Of a stretch of 64,000 nucleotides of DNA, positions 12,496 to 57,855 are shown one piece after another. The stretch spans positions 26,583,120 through 26,647,119 of the forward strand of contig NC_088778.1 in NCBI RefSeq assembly GCF_954871325.1, read 5' to 3'. The translations under genes were made by a program, and so were the position numbers. The notes beneath the pieces are model-generated. The model was given only the letters and a program-made list of their open reading frames with translations, did no database searches and had not been told where the DNA came from. The DNA comes from Gordionus sp. m RMFG-2023 (lineage: Eukaryota; Nematomorpha; Gordioida; Chordodea; Parachordodidae). Numbering within the stretch: position 1 is the first letter of the stretch; each line of letters opens with the position of its first letter.

Positions 12496-13452
12496 TAAAG
12501 CTATATTCTACCAAATGATTTTGCCTACGCCAGTCAAAAATTTATTAAATATACTTACTATATTTTGCCTCGCCACTCAAAGTATATATTTCAATTTATT
12601 AAATATTGTGTCGCGGCTGAGTATGTCCAAACTCTTAAAGCATTTTGATATCAGTCTAATGGATAGGTAAGGGTGAAACACTTTCACTTTTATTTATTCA
12701 TATATTTTGAACTTTACGTTAAATCGTATGCCAAAAAAAATCGATCTTTATATATAGCTTAAGGCCTCGTTTATAGTAAACACGTATAGCGTTCGCTGGA
12801 TATTTTTCGAAAACAAGCAAATTATAGGTAGCATCTATATAATTTATAGCGATGTAATTCATTTTATCGCATCGCGCAGTCATTACATTTTTCAAAATTT
12901 TGTTTAAAAATGATCGCAAAAAAGGGAAAAAAAATTCTCAAATATTTGTCGATACAGAACATTGCTACAATATACAATATATATTTTTTTTAAAAAATAT
13001 TTATTTCACTTTGAGATTTCCTCCTCGTATAAAGAACGTACCTCAATTCCTTAGGCATTTTTTTAGAACAGGATGATATAGCGAAAATCAAAACGTATAA
13101 AAATACGTCACAAGCTCTAAAACTATTTGTTTTTTTTACCCCTAATTAAAATACTTGTATTGTCATAACATAAATAAATGATTATGAAAAAAAAATCATA
13201 CTCCTCAGGATTAAAAATTGAACAGATTCAGTTTTAAATATTCCCAAATATCTTGAAATCGAATAATGAGATATTCTATTCGCATTAGAAAATTTTGAAT
13301 AAAATAAATTACGTATTTATCAATTTAATTTTTAATTATTCGTATAGTCATAAATTATGAGATGAATCAAATATGAACTACTTTATAAAACTCTATAATA
13401 GCACCCTTTTTTCCTTCTAAATTTCACGAAATAACTTGTAAGATGAGAAATG

Positions 13453-13731
13453 TAAGGCATCATTTATAGTAAGCGCCATATTGCTAACGTAATTGATAGC
13501 TAAACGATAGCACAGTTATATAATTGTATCGCCTGAGCGACATCGCGGGATTTTGCGGCGAATCCTTCAAACGATGTGACACGTATCTATTTTCGAAAGC
13601 ATGAAACAATAGGCAATCTAAAACGATGTCATTTATTTGATCGTATCCCGCAGTCATTATAAATTTTACCAATTATTTGCTTGCTTTTAAAAAATACCTG
13701 GTGGATACCCGCTTACTCTAAACGATGGAGC
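13453..13731. mobile_element. MITE family D-like element, about 280 bp
   Basis: Left AAGGCATCATTTATAGTAAGCG is inverted at the right as CCCGCTTACTCTAAACGATGG. The inside contains further gcgat/atcgc words but no frame. Confidence 0.5.
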
Positions 13732-14639
13732 GTTATCATAACACTACATATTATAAGTTATATCTATTGGCTTGACTTTGTTAATAACGCATAGCTTAAA
13801 CTTAAAGCGTTTTACTATAAATTAGCTCTAGGACCATGCCTGAGCGTTTTTGCGCATGAGAAATAGAGCGTTTTTGACAGTAATTATATAAAAAAAAATT
13901 AAAACTATAAATAATATATTATTATAAACATCTGATGACTTAAAAAAAATATGAACATCAAGCGAAATTTATAGATTTTTAATACTCGATATTTGGCTTG
14001 TCATCTATTATTCGCCCAAATGCTCTAGTACGGCATTAGCCTCATAAGCGGAGGGGAGAGGGCATTTCATAATGAAGACGAATTAAGGAAGTATAAATTC
14101 AGACTAACTAGAAATTTGTTTTGAAATAGCATTTTTTTACTATTATCCACCCGGTCGTGATTCATGATTCAACTCAAGATAAATAACTATTACAACAGCT
14201 GCTCTATTTAAATTTCTTTTCGTTTATTTATAGTCATCATGTCAGGATATTAATATAAAGGATTAAAATTTTATTTAAAATCTAAACCCTACCCCATATC
14301 TCACTAACCTTTAATCTAATCCTACCCCTTACTTTAAATACTTGTTTAATTTTAAATATATTTCGTCCAAATTAAAAACATTTCTTTCAGTTCAACATCC
14401 CTCGAGTTTAAGCGATTATCGAGTTCATGCAAAATTTAACGAAATTAAATTTTTATAAAAATCGATATATTTAAAAGTCGACTTTATTGTCAAAATGGAA
14501 AACAATTCATCATAATTACGACAAAATATTTTTTTTTAATTATAGTAATAAAAAATATAAAAAAAAGTGTTAAAAATATCGATTATTATTTATTTATCAA
14601 TATTTATTTTATTTTATTTATCTATCGATATATTTTTTG

Positions 14640-14818
14640 GATCTGCCAATATATTTTTGGAGCAGTGTCATCGTTTAGAGAAAGATATTTTAAGGATAGC
14701 TGGGCATCGATATCTACAAGTGCATGCCAAAGAAAATTCGCTAGTCGATGTGAAGAAATTTTTAATGCCTTCTTCAAAGTTCGAGATATCTTTTTCCAAA
14801 AAATTAAGCCTTTTTTGA
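14640..14818 (+). CDS. Terminal exon of an unidentified gene (partial)
   Basis: The frame ending TGA at 14816-14818 contains a coherent C-terminal segment (starts QCHRLEKDILRIAGHR after TTTTTGGAG, a possible acceptor near 14,670), followed by HAKENSLVDVKKFLMP and a Lys/Ser/Phe-rich tail. The upstream part of the frame is only AT-rich, Ile/Phe-rich sequence and is probably intron. The pattern of an amphipathic helix followed by a loop, then SLVDVKKFL, faintly recalls the second half of a histone fold, but I would not name it. No upstream exon was found. Confidence 0.4.
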
Positions 14819-15571
14819 GGCTGAGATGATAGTTTTAAGCGTTACATTTAAGTTCAAAAAATCGGCTTGGGATTATTCATCTATAGTTCTAACAAAAAAG
14901 GTCTCGAATGGGATAGGTTTCTAAATCGTTATAAATTGGGAATATTTTATATCTTTGAAAATTTTTAAAGCAAATTTTAGGAAAGTTTACACTCATTTAG
15001 AAAAGAAGGTTTTTTTAGATTCTTAAAATATGTAAAGTTTAGATATTTTTGCTGTTCTTCAAAAATAATGCCCAAATAAATAAAGATTTATTTTATTTCT
15101 CTTGAGGATGTATAATTATTTTTTTAAAAAAGATTTAATGAATATGGAGCTTAGGGCATTCTATAATTCCAGCTATTACGTAACTATAGCATATATCTAT
15201 ATAACATGCTTAAGTAAAGACGTAAATTCTCAATTTCGATTCTAATTAAATTTACAAATTGAAGTGATTGGCAATATTAAGCAATTTTTCTCTTCTGTTG
15301 GAATGGAAAATAAAAAATAACGATCATTTTTTCAAGGTAAAATAATTAATTAAAAGAAACGTTGGAAAACATAAATAATTTTTAATGTTATTTTTTTATT
15401 CCCCCTTTTAAAAAAAATAAATAATTTAAATATAATATTTATTTTATTTTTTTTGGAAAATTGATTAAAATAAAATATAAATAATATTTATTTTATAAAA
15501 AAATATGTTATTTTTATTAAAAGTTTTAAATATATTTTTTTTTTAAAAAAAAAAGAAGAAATTTAAATAAC

Positions 15572-18500
15572 ATGGTTGTAGATGACCTGCGATTCGAGGA
15601 ACGATTTATCGACGAAAATAGTTCGGAAGTTATCAAAAATAATCTAGAAATTCTGAAAGATACTCAAGTGAACGGCGATTGCCACGAAGCTCGACGACAA
15701 ATGATAAAAGATTCTCGATATTTGAGATGCCAAGCGCTCGTTTGCATTCTTTCGGACTCGAGCATATTTAAAGCTTTAATCATTCCTTCCACCCCCGACA
15801 TAACCACCCCGAAAAATAATATCTCCAACTGGGGTCAAAGCGACATCGCCAGACAAGACTCTGAATTCGACAACGTTATCAAAAAAGTTTTAAATCCTTT
15901 ATCCCGGTTATCTCTCCAGGAAATTATCAGAGGCGATCCCTTGCAGAGTATAGAATTGCCGTTAATCCTGAACAGACAAGGGCCACCATTTTATTCCATG
16001 AAGGGAATCTTGACAACAAAATCCGATGGTGCGAACGATTTTATGGATAAAGTTCCCATAAATTTCGTCAAAAATACACGTTTTTATATCGAAAAAAGTG
16101 ATACTATTGCAGAGGATGAGGAATTGAGCTATAATATTGCAGGTATACTTTTGATCATTAACTATCATAATATATGTCGCAAGTGTTTAAACAATTTCTT
16201 GGATATGCTTCATTGATCCGGAACTCACAAATCTTTAAGATGTGAATCACTCAGTGGCGTAGCCAGGATTTATCCAGTGTGTGTGGGGGTGGGGGGTATT
16301 AACAGTTTTTTGGTGGTTTCGCTCCCAGGCCCTCATTATCCCGGTCTCTAATTCATATATCTATGCCAATATATCGTATTTTATAGTGACTATAAGTTAT
16401 TTAATAACCAGTATAGTAGGGAAAAATTAACAACTAAGTTTTGACCGGCCTTGAGACTAAAGAGCGACCGATAGCAATTTATTCTGAAAATTTGTATCAA
16501 TTGTTTAGTGCTAAATTATATACTATTTCAATAAGTTTGGTAGACTTGTAAGGGAGAAAAAAAAGTTATTAGTAAAATAAGGAAAAATTGGCATCATGCC
16601 AGAATGGAAAATGTACAATTAAAAAATATCTAGTTTGCGCTAATATTTAGTTCATGACCTGTAACTAGTATTTATTAATTTTGATTAAGTTTGGTGAACA
16701 AGAAATGAACCGAGTTATAAACAAAATGAAAATTATGACTTTGGCATGAACTGAACCAGCTTTGGAAATGCTAATTTAGAAATTTATATCAATTAAGGAG
16801 TGCTTAATTATAATATTTTATTGCTTTAATATTTTCTGGAAATGGGAAAAAAAAAATTATTTCTAAAGTAAGAAAAAAGTTACCAAAATTGACATAATGT
16901 CAAAATGAAATATAAAAGTTCCAAATATTTGGTTTATATTAAGTATGCCAATCAATTTGATCACAAAATGTTAACCGAAATTCCAATAAAAAAAGTGATA
17001 TCACGCCTTAAATATGAAACTTCTGGAGTCATTAATTCTGAAACTTATATCAATATATCAACAATAAGGATGTATTTGAGTACATTTTAGTATTTCACTC
17101 CGTTTTGTTAGATAATTTAAACAAAACCGCCATTATTGGCAAGAATGAAATAAATAAAAATGCCAAGATTAGCATCATGCTAACGAAAATTATAGAAGCA
17201 CTGAAAAAAATCATAACACCTATTATTTAATAAAGCCAACTCAATTTTTTTAAAAATGGGACACTCCAATTTTAGAGCAATGATATCATAATTATCTACA
17301 ACATAATCAAATTTCATATTTTGATATTTCTCAAACAAAGTAGCATTTGATTTGCAATATAGATTTGATTCAACCGAATAAGCCATCTGGTGATTTTAAA
17401 ATATCGAAATTTTACTATTATTTGGTTAATATAGTTCTTTTATCTCAGTATACTTCCAATATGGTCATTAGTTCGTTTAGGTGTCAATTTGAGTTTGACA
17501 TTTAAAATTTTAATGTTATGACCTATGGGGTCCGCTATATCTATAATAGAATATAAAAATCTAATTTTTTTGTGAGTCAAATATGCCCCCAAAATTATTA
17601 CTACAATTATATAATTTCGGAAGCCAAAATATTATATGTATATAATAAAGTATATTATATGTATATAATAAAGTATATTATATGTATATAATAAAGTATA
17701 TTATATGTATATAATAAAGTATATTATATGTATATAATAAAGTATATTATATGTATATAATAAAGTATATTATATGTATATAATAAAGTATATTATATGT
17801 ATATAATAAAGTATATTATATGTATATAATAAAGTATATTATATGTATATAATAAAGTATATTATATGTATATAATAAAGTATATTATTTGTATATAATA
17901 AAGTATATTATATGTATATAATAAAGTATAAACTGAATATAATATAAAATCCTTTTTTTGTTCTTAATTAAAATAGCTCGTAAGAAATCGATGGCAAGAA
18001 TGAAATATTTTAATGTTATATGTAAAAAAAAAAGAACTTAATATCACCCAATTTTTAATTTGTTTTAAACAGTTTGCCGTTTCACTTCTGTTTTCCCATA
18101 GATCTAAAAACGGTTGAAAACCCAAAACAATTTTTTAATGATACTTGAAAGTAATTTATCTTAAAAATGAATCATAATGTGAATATTTTTTTTGCCCATC
18201 AAAAATTAGATAACAACAATATACCAAACACCGACATCGCGATCGATTCGAATTACGACATCGAACTAATCGAAGAGGACACTACTCATCACATAGACTA
18301 CGGGACAATAAAATTCAATATATCTGAAATGTTGACGAGAATATACAAATACCGTCGTCGATATTCGTCTATCGATTACCAATTATCCGATAATTCCGAA
18401 ACGTTTATTTCGATGCCGAAATCGGTATCGACTCCAGAGCTTTCTTCTACCTACCGTCAAAAAAGGCGGCAATCCAAAAATGAACCATTGCAGCTCGAGC

Positions 18501-18700
18501 ACAATTCGTTATTGCTCGATTTTATGCGCATAGAAAGCGAGCATTTCCGGTTTTACCCCCGATCGTTGTTCCAAGCCGACCAAGCCCAAATCATTATAGT
18601 CAAAAGTTTCGGGAAGGATTTGATGTCAAAAGTAATATTCGATTTTTTTATATTTATCTTTAAAAATTATTAATTTCAGACCAGTAATCGGAGAAATTAA
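15572..18700 (+). CDS. Unidentified protein gene, three exons, about 337 residues
   Basis: Exon 1: 15572-16142, ATG start, ending GCAG before GTATAC (phase 1). Exon 2: 18210-18631, opening after AAAATTAG with AT, which completes the split codon, and ending TCAAAA before GTAATA. Exon 3: 18680-18700, after TAATTTCAG, giving TSNRRN and a stop. The phases agree throughout, and codon use (many TCG, GAC, CGA) contrasts with the flanking DNA. Exon 1 is acidic and contains RCQALVCILSDSSIFKALI; exon 2 has an Arg/Ser-rich middle (KYRRRYSS, YRQKRRQSK) and an acidic start. There is no signal peptide, membrane segment or domain I know. The start could lie further upstream, because the frame stays open for a few codons before the ATG. 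Confidence 0.6.
16252..16350. repeat. Transposon end with CAGTGGCGTAGCCAGG
   Basis: CAGTGGCGTAGCCAGGATTT, a terminal sequence seen on DNA transposons in many animals, is followed by a G-rich stretch. The opposite end was not found, so this is a fragment. It lies in the intron of the 15,572-18,700 gene. Confidence 0.5.
16560..17190. repeat. Diverged tandem repeat, units of about 280-300 bp with palindromes
   Basis: Three related units each carry a short perfect dyad: TGGCATCATGCCA (16589-16601), TGACATAATGTCA (16890-16902) and TTAGCATCATGCTAA (17169-17183). Each is preceded by a similar gggaaaaaaa and agtaagaaaaa context. Located in the intron of the 15,572-18,700 gene. Confidence 0.5.
17628..17935 (+). 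repeat. 23-bp minisatellite, about 13 copies
   Basis: The unit tatattatatgtatataataaag (23 bp, given here only as composition: A/T except two G) is repeated almost without change for about 300 bp; one copy has tatttg instead of tatatg. Intronic. Confidence 0.97.
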
Positions 18701-20918
18701 GGTTTTTAGAGGCCACAATTTACATTTTTTAATTTAATTTTTTTTAGTAAATTTGGGCTTATTTTACCCCCATCCTTCAAAGATATTAGCACTGCTGATT
18801 GATTTACGAGTGTCGGAAAAAAAAATATACAAAAAATTTTTTGTAAAGTATTTTAAAATTATTGATCGGTATACATGTACAAATCTATATTTATTTATTT
18901 TTATTTAAATGTACAATTACTTTTTTATTGTTGTAGTTGTAGTCTATAAATGTGTTGATAAAATTTTTTATTTTTATTGATTGACTTTTCATCTAGAAGA
19001 AATTCCTCTTAAAAAAATCAAAATTTATCAAATACATAATATTATCGCTTTGAACCGAACTTCTTATGATACACTAAATACTCTTGTAGGCCATTATATT
19101 ATAGGTCTGCAATGGGCGGAGTTTTAAACACAACACTCTGCCGACCGTTGTTTTAAAAAATTTATCCCGGCGCCTTAAATTTATCAGCGCATTGATTTTA
19201 ATAAATATTTTTAACCCGGTCATCCGCGCGTCCAACGTTTTTGGATTTTTAACCTGTTCATTACAAACCTCTACACCATATTGCAATCTACTAAACAACG
19301 ACGACAAATTCTTATCATGTCTCTAAACTTTTTAACCCTATTTCTTTTGCCAAGTTACCTGCTTTAGGAAGTCGGTTTTAGAAATAAATAGATTTCTCTG
19401 GGGGAAAGATTCTTAATCGAAGCTTTCTGCGTTTTTTTAAGTTCAATTCTATAACCTTCTGAGCCACGGCTGCAATAAAAAATGATGATTTTTTTGCGTA
19501 TAATAAATTACCCAAGGATCCAAACCTAAACTTTAAGCCGGTATTTTTTCTATCGAAACCTGAACCTAAATGATTAAAATACTTGTGAACCGGTTTGAAC
19601 CTCATCATTTAGATATTACTAGTACATCGCTAAAATTCCTAATTTATATCCGAATTCTTATTTTGATTGATAAGTTTCAGTCACAATTTTTATAATAAAT
19701 TTTATATTGCTATTATGCTTCTTTATACATAATTTGAATGTAGGTTTGTATACAAACGAGTTCAACCTAGTTTTTGAAAGTTCGAACCTAAATTGATATT
19801 TTTATTTTTTAAGAACCGAACCTGAACTGTCAGTTCGGATCCTTGAAATCACCAAGCATTAGAAGAGATTTCAATATATCGTGAAAGCGCAATGTATCAT
19901 TAGTCACAATTTTTAATTTTATTATATATTAACTAATCATATATTCACATTATACGTAACTTAAGGGATGCTTGATTTGCGTTGGCTCAGTCGAAATGAC
20001 TCACCCAGAAAAACTTACATCTTTCTATCATCAACAACTTAGTGTTACAAATAACAATTATTATTGATGGCTTTGACTAGACTAGATAGCTTTATAACTC
20101 CAAAAAGATGTCTAACAGATGTTTTTTAATATGAATGTTTTTTTTTGTAATTATCATAATCATATATATATATTTTTTCAATTTTGTGATTAATTTTATA
20201 TTTATAATATTTCCCATACCTTTTTTTTACAATTTAGTAAGCAGGATTTTTTTTTTATTGAATATTTTTTTTTTAAATATATTAATGCAATTTTTATACT
20301 ATGCTCAAAAATTTTCCCATTTTAATATACGAAATAACTTATGGTAATCGGATGTACAATTCAATTTATACCAGTAATAAATAGCTCAAATTATATTTTC
20401 TTCGATGAAGGATTTCCCCTATCAGTATCCTTATTACTGCAAATAACAAAAAAATATGTCATATCCTTTCTTATAATCACGAGACAGTTTTAATCCCTCG
20501 TTGTTATGTGGAAATTAAAATCAATTATTACATTTTAGATGATAGCCACGTGATTATTTATTTATTCGTAGTAAAAAAAAATTGACAATATATTTTATAA
20601 ATTATATATATAAATGTAAATATAATAATATTATAATAATATAATAATATGGAAAACGTAATTTTCTATTTTGAATATTATATATAATATATAAATAATT
20701 AAAAATTTATAAGAGACAGTGTCCATCTTTCTTTTTTTAGAAAAAGGTCTTCTTTGGTTATTTTTATACAGTTTTGTTTATAATAATTTGGGATTTCGAA
20801 TTTAATATTAAATATTCGTCAAATATTAACATTTTTAATTTTCTAAATTTCACCAGTGATTTCATTGTTTAAAATTTATAAATAAACATTTACATATTTA
20901 AAAATAATTTTTTTTTTT
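18701..20918. other. Region between the 15,572 gene and the PLCB4 3' end
   Basis: No gene seen. Around 19,340-19,860 there are repeated words (cgaacctaa, aaccgaacctgaac, ggtttgaacct) suggesting a degraded transposon; the rest is AT-rich. The 70-residue Phe-rich frame at 20,135 is low-complexity. The PLCB4 3' untranslated region should lie just left of 20,919. Confidence 0.4.
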
Positions 20919-52555
<31,637 letters not shown>

Positions 52556-52611
52556 CTATATTTTATTTGTATGCATAATTTTAAAAAAATATATTGTTTT
52601 TTTTCAATGAA

Positions 52612-52760
52612 AGTCGGCAGGACCTGAACTGCATGTCAAAAAAAAATATCCGGTCCGGGCCATACAACTTGTGCATGATTCTTTCACGGGCCGGACCGGG
52701 CAGAAACCCCGATCAAAAATTTATAGGGACAGGCCCGCTGCGGCCTCTATTCTTAGCGTT
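52612..52760. repeat. Family B GC-rich element next to the first visible PLCB4 exon
   Basis: Words gtcggcaggacctgaac, tccggtccgggcc, gggccggaccgggc and cccgctgcggcctct mark a family B copy, 57 bp upstream of exon 52475-52555 on the PLCB4 strand. Confidence 0.5.
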
Positions 52761-55444
52761 TGGGCGAATAATGTTAATAGGTTATTACAAGCCAAAAGTC
52801 GATTTTTACAAATATATTATTTCCAGAAATTAGGATATTTTGAGCTGCTTATACTAAGTTGCAATTATAGATCATCTAAAATTGAGTGTTGAAAAAGCAG
52901 AATAATGCATTTCAAAATGGGTACCATGATACTAAAAATTATCAAAATATTCGAATTATTTGAAATCCGTGTTTAAATCTAATAGATATAAAATTAATTT
53001 TTAAGGCCTATAATTTATGGCACTCGAAGTCACAATCATAATTGAAAAATTTGGGTAAATATTTATAGCTTTTATGATTGACATTGACTGCTTGATCTTT
53101 TACCGAAACGTGTGTTATTAAAAATATTAGAAGTGTATCAACTCAACACCATTTTTTGAAGCCGATCCCATTTTAATGAGGAAAAGATCCAAGCGAATGA
53201 AAATTAACAAGACAAGTGGAGAGAGCCGTATCTCAAAAGGTTTTTTAAAATAATTTTTTATAAGGAATAGAATAAAGAAAAATATATCAATATAATAAAT
53301 TTAAATCCATGAATGAATATATTTCACCATAAATATTTATTTAATCAGCTTTTTAAAGATATCGGCCGGCAGCTGATATTCTTAAAAGTACGAATAACCA
53401 GGCCGATCCAATATTCATTAATAATTACCCAACTAAAACTAAAATTCATCATTTTTAGACCCCGATATTAGGTTAGAAAAGTAAGCAGTTACAAGTTACA
53501 AGTTACAATCCTAAATACTTTTAAAAAGTAATTAGTCGTTGGCAAAAAAATATTTTATCTTCTCTAAAGTCAAATTTCTATCTAAAATCCATTCTGAAAT
53601 CGATTCGATAGGGCAAGGTCGGGCTGGCGGATATATCGAAAATTTATCATTCGGTTATATAGTCGTCTCCAATTTAATAACATTAAGATGATATGAAAGT
53701 TGATAGATAAAATTAAATTAACATTAAAAGATGTGAAAACGATCACTAGATTACGGAGATTATATATTACAAGTTATTATATAGTATACAAATTTTCTGA
53801 TAACAAAATTACCGGATTTCATAGTATTCTAAAAATAATTACTCTTTATTATTATTTTTTTAATTTCCCAAATACAAATACAAAAATTTAGAACGCCCTC
53901 TTGCGAACAAATATTTAATTTTATAATTTTTTAAAAAAATAGTTTATTTAAATTTTATTTTATTTATAAAATCTCTAAATTTGTCGAATAAATTAATAAA
54001 TCTTAGTCGTTAACTTTATAATAGATAGTAGTACATAGTATTAATAGTAATATTTATTTATTTATTATCCAATAAATATATAAATAGTTCATACACATAA
54101 CATAATACACGTATAACATATAGTGGTCCTCAATTCATAAAGTGTTCGGTAGCTAACCGTTACAAAATATTACAGATAATTTTTAAGGTTAATATTTTCA
54201 TTTAAATTATTATCAAACATATATATACAAAAATTTATTGAGATTCATCAAAATTGTCAATTTATTTGTCAAACTATATACATAGTGCAATCCATATCAA
54301 ACCAATCAAAAATGGACAATTTTCAACCCGACCCCTTCCAATTTTTTTTTTAAATTTTGTATATTGGTATGAGATTTTACTAACTTCTCGCTAAAGTAAT
54401 AAAGAGCGAAAAAATTGTTTTTTGATAATATACACTTCATTAACTTTCAAATATATCAAGAATGTTAGAACAATAATTTAAATTTTATTATAGCTTAATA
54501 ATGGATCTTTAAGATGACATAAAATTTTATAAAACCCCGATTGATATCCAAAAACGAAAATGGCCATAGAAAAAAAAAGTATTTTTTTTCCTGTAGATTT
54601 ATACCAGATTGCTTTATATTTCTACAAAATCCTAGACTAAGATAAACGTGGGTCTAGGAGTGATGACACTTTATATGGCTAAAATTGATCAAATTAACAT
54701 AAATATTATTTTAAATTTAATGAATACTTACGTAATAATTTTTATTTAAATTATGTCCAAATAAAGGCGCTTATTTAAAAAAAATATTTTAGAGATGGGG
54801 GGTTGGTTATAATAGTTTATTTAATATTTTGGTCAAATTTCTCTTGAAATTACTTGGCAAAATAATTTTGAATATTTCATTTTGGTATAAATACTTATTT
54901 TATTATTTGATGCTAATTCAATAGATTATATATTTTTTGAAACGCTGACAAAATCTGTTAACTAATTTGTAGATTATTTAGAAAGATAAAATAATTTTAT
55001 TCCTCATTCTTATAGCTTCACAAATCACAACAATCGTTTATTCAAAACTCTTTATCGAATTTATATGCTGGCGAATTCTTAGTTATTACTAACCCTTAAT
55101 ATTATGTATTTGTGGTGCAGGACCATGCATAAAAATTTCTATGGACCAATAATCAGGCTACTATTCACCTTTGAGAGCTAACAAGTAAATTTTGTTGTTT
55201 TATCAGATAGTTTAAAGGACAATATATGTGCATTCTATTTATTTCAAGCAAAATTCATCTTATCTTTAAAGACAAATTTGGGAGAGTAGCCAAAATTCAT
55301 TATATTTTCTGACCCAATATAAAAATAAAAAAGGTTCATTAACCTCTGACAAATCTTTTTTTAGAACTTTCAATTTTTTTTAAGTTGCAATTCTTTTTGC
55401 TTAATATCGGTAATAAATACTATTAATCCATTCGTTGTTATGAT

Positions 55445-55655
55445 TAGTGTTGTTAAAACGGCTCGATTTGAGCCGATTCTTAGAAAACATCTAACTCAAT
55501 ATTTTAGCCAGAAAAATATTGCTTTAAGTCTCTAGACATCGTTAATAGATATTCAAACCTTTATACCATCTATGTGCAAAATCTTTTACATTTTTCTGGG
55601 TAAAATATTGAGTTAGCCCTTTTTTAAAATCGGCTCAAGAGCCGTTTTACTACTA
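55445..55655. mobile_element. MITE family A, 211 bp, with target duplication
   Basis: Starts TAGTGTTGTTAAAACGGCTC and ends GAGCCGTTTTACTACTA. Flanks GTTATGAT (left) and GTTATGAC (right) are an 8-bp target duplication with one change. Confidence 0.85.
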
Positions 55656-57603
55656 GTTATGACCACATAATATAAATTAAATTATAAAAATCCAAATGTT
55701 CATCCACTGAGTAATAGTAACCGCCAAAACAACGCGATATCGTGTCGCAAATACATTAATGTTAGCGATAACATCATATAGGAGTCCTTAGTTTGAAACT
55801 TGGACTAAAAAAATGGCTCCGATAAATTTTAAAAGTTTCATATTTAAAATATTGGTACATGTAAAAATTGTAAAAAGTCATAGCCCAGATACTCATTAGA
55901 GAATTAAGGTTGATATTGATGAACTATCCCCCCCCCCCCCGATTCCAGTTTTCGTATTTTCTTTTTGCCAATGTTGCGTTAGCATTTTTTTGTATATCTT
56001 TTATAGCTATCTCCTAAATGTATTTTAAAAAATATCAAAACTTCATGTCCAAAATCTTCCATTTAAAATTGCAATTTATAATTCCTACCAAATTATTTTT
56101 ATACTTCCCATTAATTTAAATACTTTCACTTTGATTAATATAACTGCCCATTTCTTATTATAATTTGAAAAATATAAATTTTTTTTGCTTTTTTTTGTAA
56201 AAATTTCACAACTTTATAAATTTTAATCTATTTATATAATTTTCCGAACTTAACTTTTGTAAAGTCGAAAAAATAATTTAGGCCATTATTATATTTTTAC
56301 ATTAAAAAGTTTATTAACTATATTTTTGATATTTATGACATACAAAAATTCCACGCATATAAAAATATTATTAGATGATATGGAAATTGTTTCAGATGAT
56401 TGATATACTAAAGGTGAAAATGAGCTGTCTACTGTCAATGTCAAAAGATAAAATTTGTCGAATATTTGACAAAAAATAATCATATATTATACTAGATAAA
56501 AAATTTAAAAAATAGTACTCACAGAACCAAATTATTTTCATATAGTGTATACAAGCATAAGCAAACTGAATATTTAGAGATAAGTTATCTAAGAGAAAAA
56601 TAAGACTTAATTCTTAAATAGTTAATTAAAATCATATTCACCAGAGAAATTTATATATTTTTATTATGATGACAAAAAAAAATGTAGGTAATTAATATTT
56701 TAAATATATGATACATGTTTTACAATATTGAATTAAGAGATGCATTTAAGAAAAAATAAGAAATAGAGATAGAAAATCTATCGTATTGATGCTGCTGTAA
56801 CTTGTAAAGAATTGAAATTATATTATACTGCGTAATAAATAAGTTGCAAGGTTCTTATTTGTAAATATGTAATTGTTTAAAATATGCCAATAATATTTAA
56901 TTAAAAACATATCTGCCATATTAGCTAAGGTTTATAATTGTTCTAAGCTATTCTGGGATATCTGTAATATCTGATCTGCTCAATATTCATTTCTATAATA
57001 ATGATTATGGATAGTTATTTAATAATTTTATATTCTATTATCATGACCTTATTAATAACAGAAATAAAAATTATTATAATTTAGATCAAATAATGATGCA
57101 TAATTAATTTAAAAAATCTTTTGATTAAAATTTTTAGATAAAAAGGTGTTATGTAATATCGAACTATTTTACATTTTAGCATATAAAATACAAAATTTAT
57201 CTCATACTTTATTTGAATAATTATATTTCACTTCGTTTAAAATTATTTCATAACCTAATATTAAAAAAACAACTTGTTCACATCAGTCGTATGAGACGCC
57301 ATTTAATCGTTAAAAAAATATCAAAACGCAAAATCGCATGCGTTAAAAATAAGTTGTGTTTAGAAGAATACTTCTAAAAACCGTTGTGTTTGGAAATGGC
57401 CATATAATGTTTTTAAAATATTTTCTTACCAATAAAAATTAAAATATTGCATATATATGTGTTGTAAATTCTTTCCTATAATGAGAAGTATAATAAATAA
57501 TATTAGAATGATAACAATTAATTATGTTTATGTATATAATTATTATGTTAGAAAAATATTCTCAGTATTTCGGTGTTTTTATATATTTTTTTAAATATAA
57601 ATC

Positions 57604-57765
57604 AAAGATCTGCAGCCCTGGCCCGGCCCGTATTTTAAATTTTTTATTCGAGTCGAGCCTAAAAGTATTTTAAAAAAAATACCCGGGCAGGTATTTTAAA
57701 TCGCCATTATAAAAATTAAAAATAAATGTAATATATTTTTAAAAAATCCGGCTGCAGGTCTCATA
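57604..57765. repeat. Family B GC-rich element
   Basis: gatctgcagccctggcccgg at the left and atccggctgcaggtctcat at the right are roughly inverted; inside are cggcccgtattttaaat and tacccgggcaggtatttt. This is the clearest family B copy and shows that the GC-rich part lies next to the ends. Confidence 0.6.
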
Positions 57766-57855
57766 CAAATATAGAATGTCTTAGTGACAAGAAATATAGA
57801 TTATATTAGTGACATTAAATTTTATAAAAAAAAAAAATTATAAGGATTTTAAAAT

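Larger units (their letters stand above)
11234..14639. other. Gene-poor stretch with MITE pieces
   Basis: No coding region seen. It contains a run of 13 G near 11,803, the damaged family C element near 12,392-12,495, family D-like ends at 12,762 and 13,453-13,731, and AT-rich DNA. Open frames here are short and of low complexity. Confidence 0.5.
52761..57855. other. Upstream PLCB4 intron or 5' flank, repeats only
   Basis: AT-rich DNA without a convincing exon. Contains the family A MITE at 55,445, a C12 run near 55,929, repeated words gttacaagttacaa near 53,490, and family B at 57,604. The missing first PLCB4 coding exon was searched for on the minus strand and not found. Confidence 0.4.

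Noticed and set aside
17628..17935. CRISPR-like regular repeat array
   Set aside because: The 23-bp units are directly adjacent without spacers, and the context is an animal intron; it is a minisatellite.
20135..20347. Phe/Ile-rich 70-residue membrane protein
   Set aside because: Low-complexity translation of T-rich DNA without codon bias or splice context.
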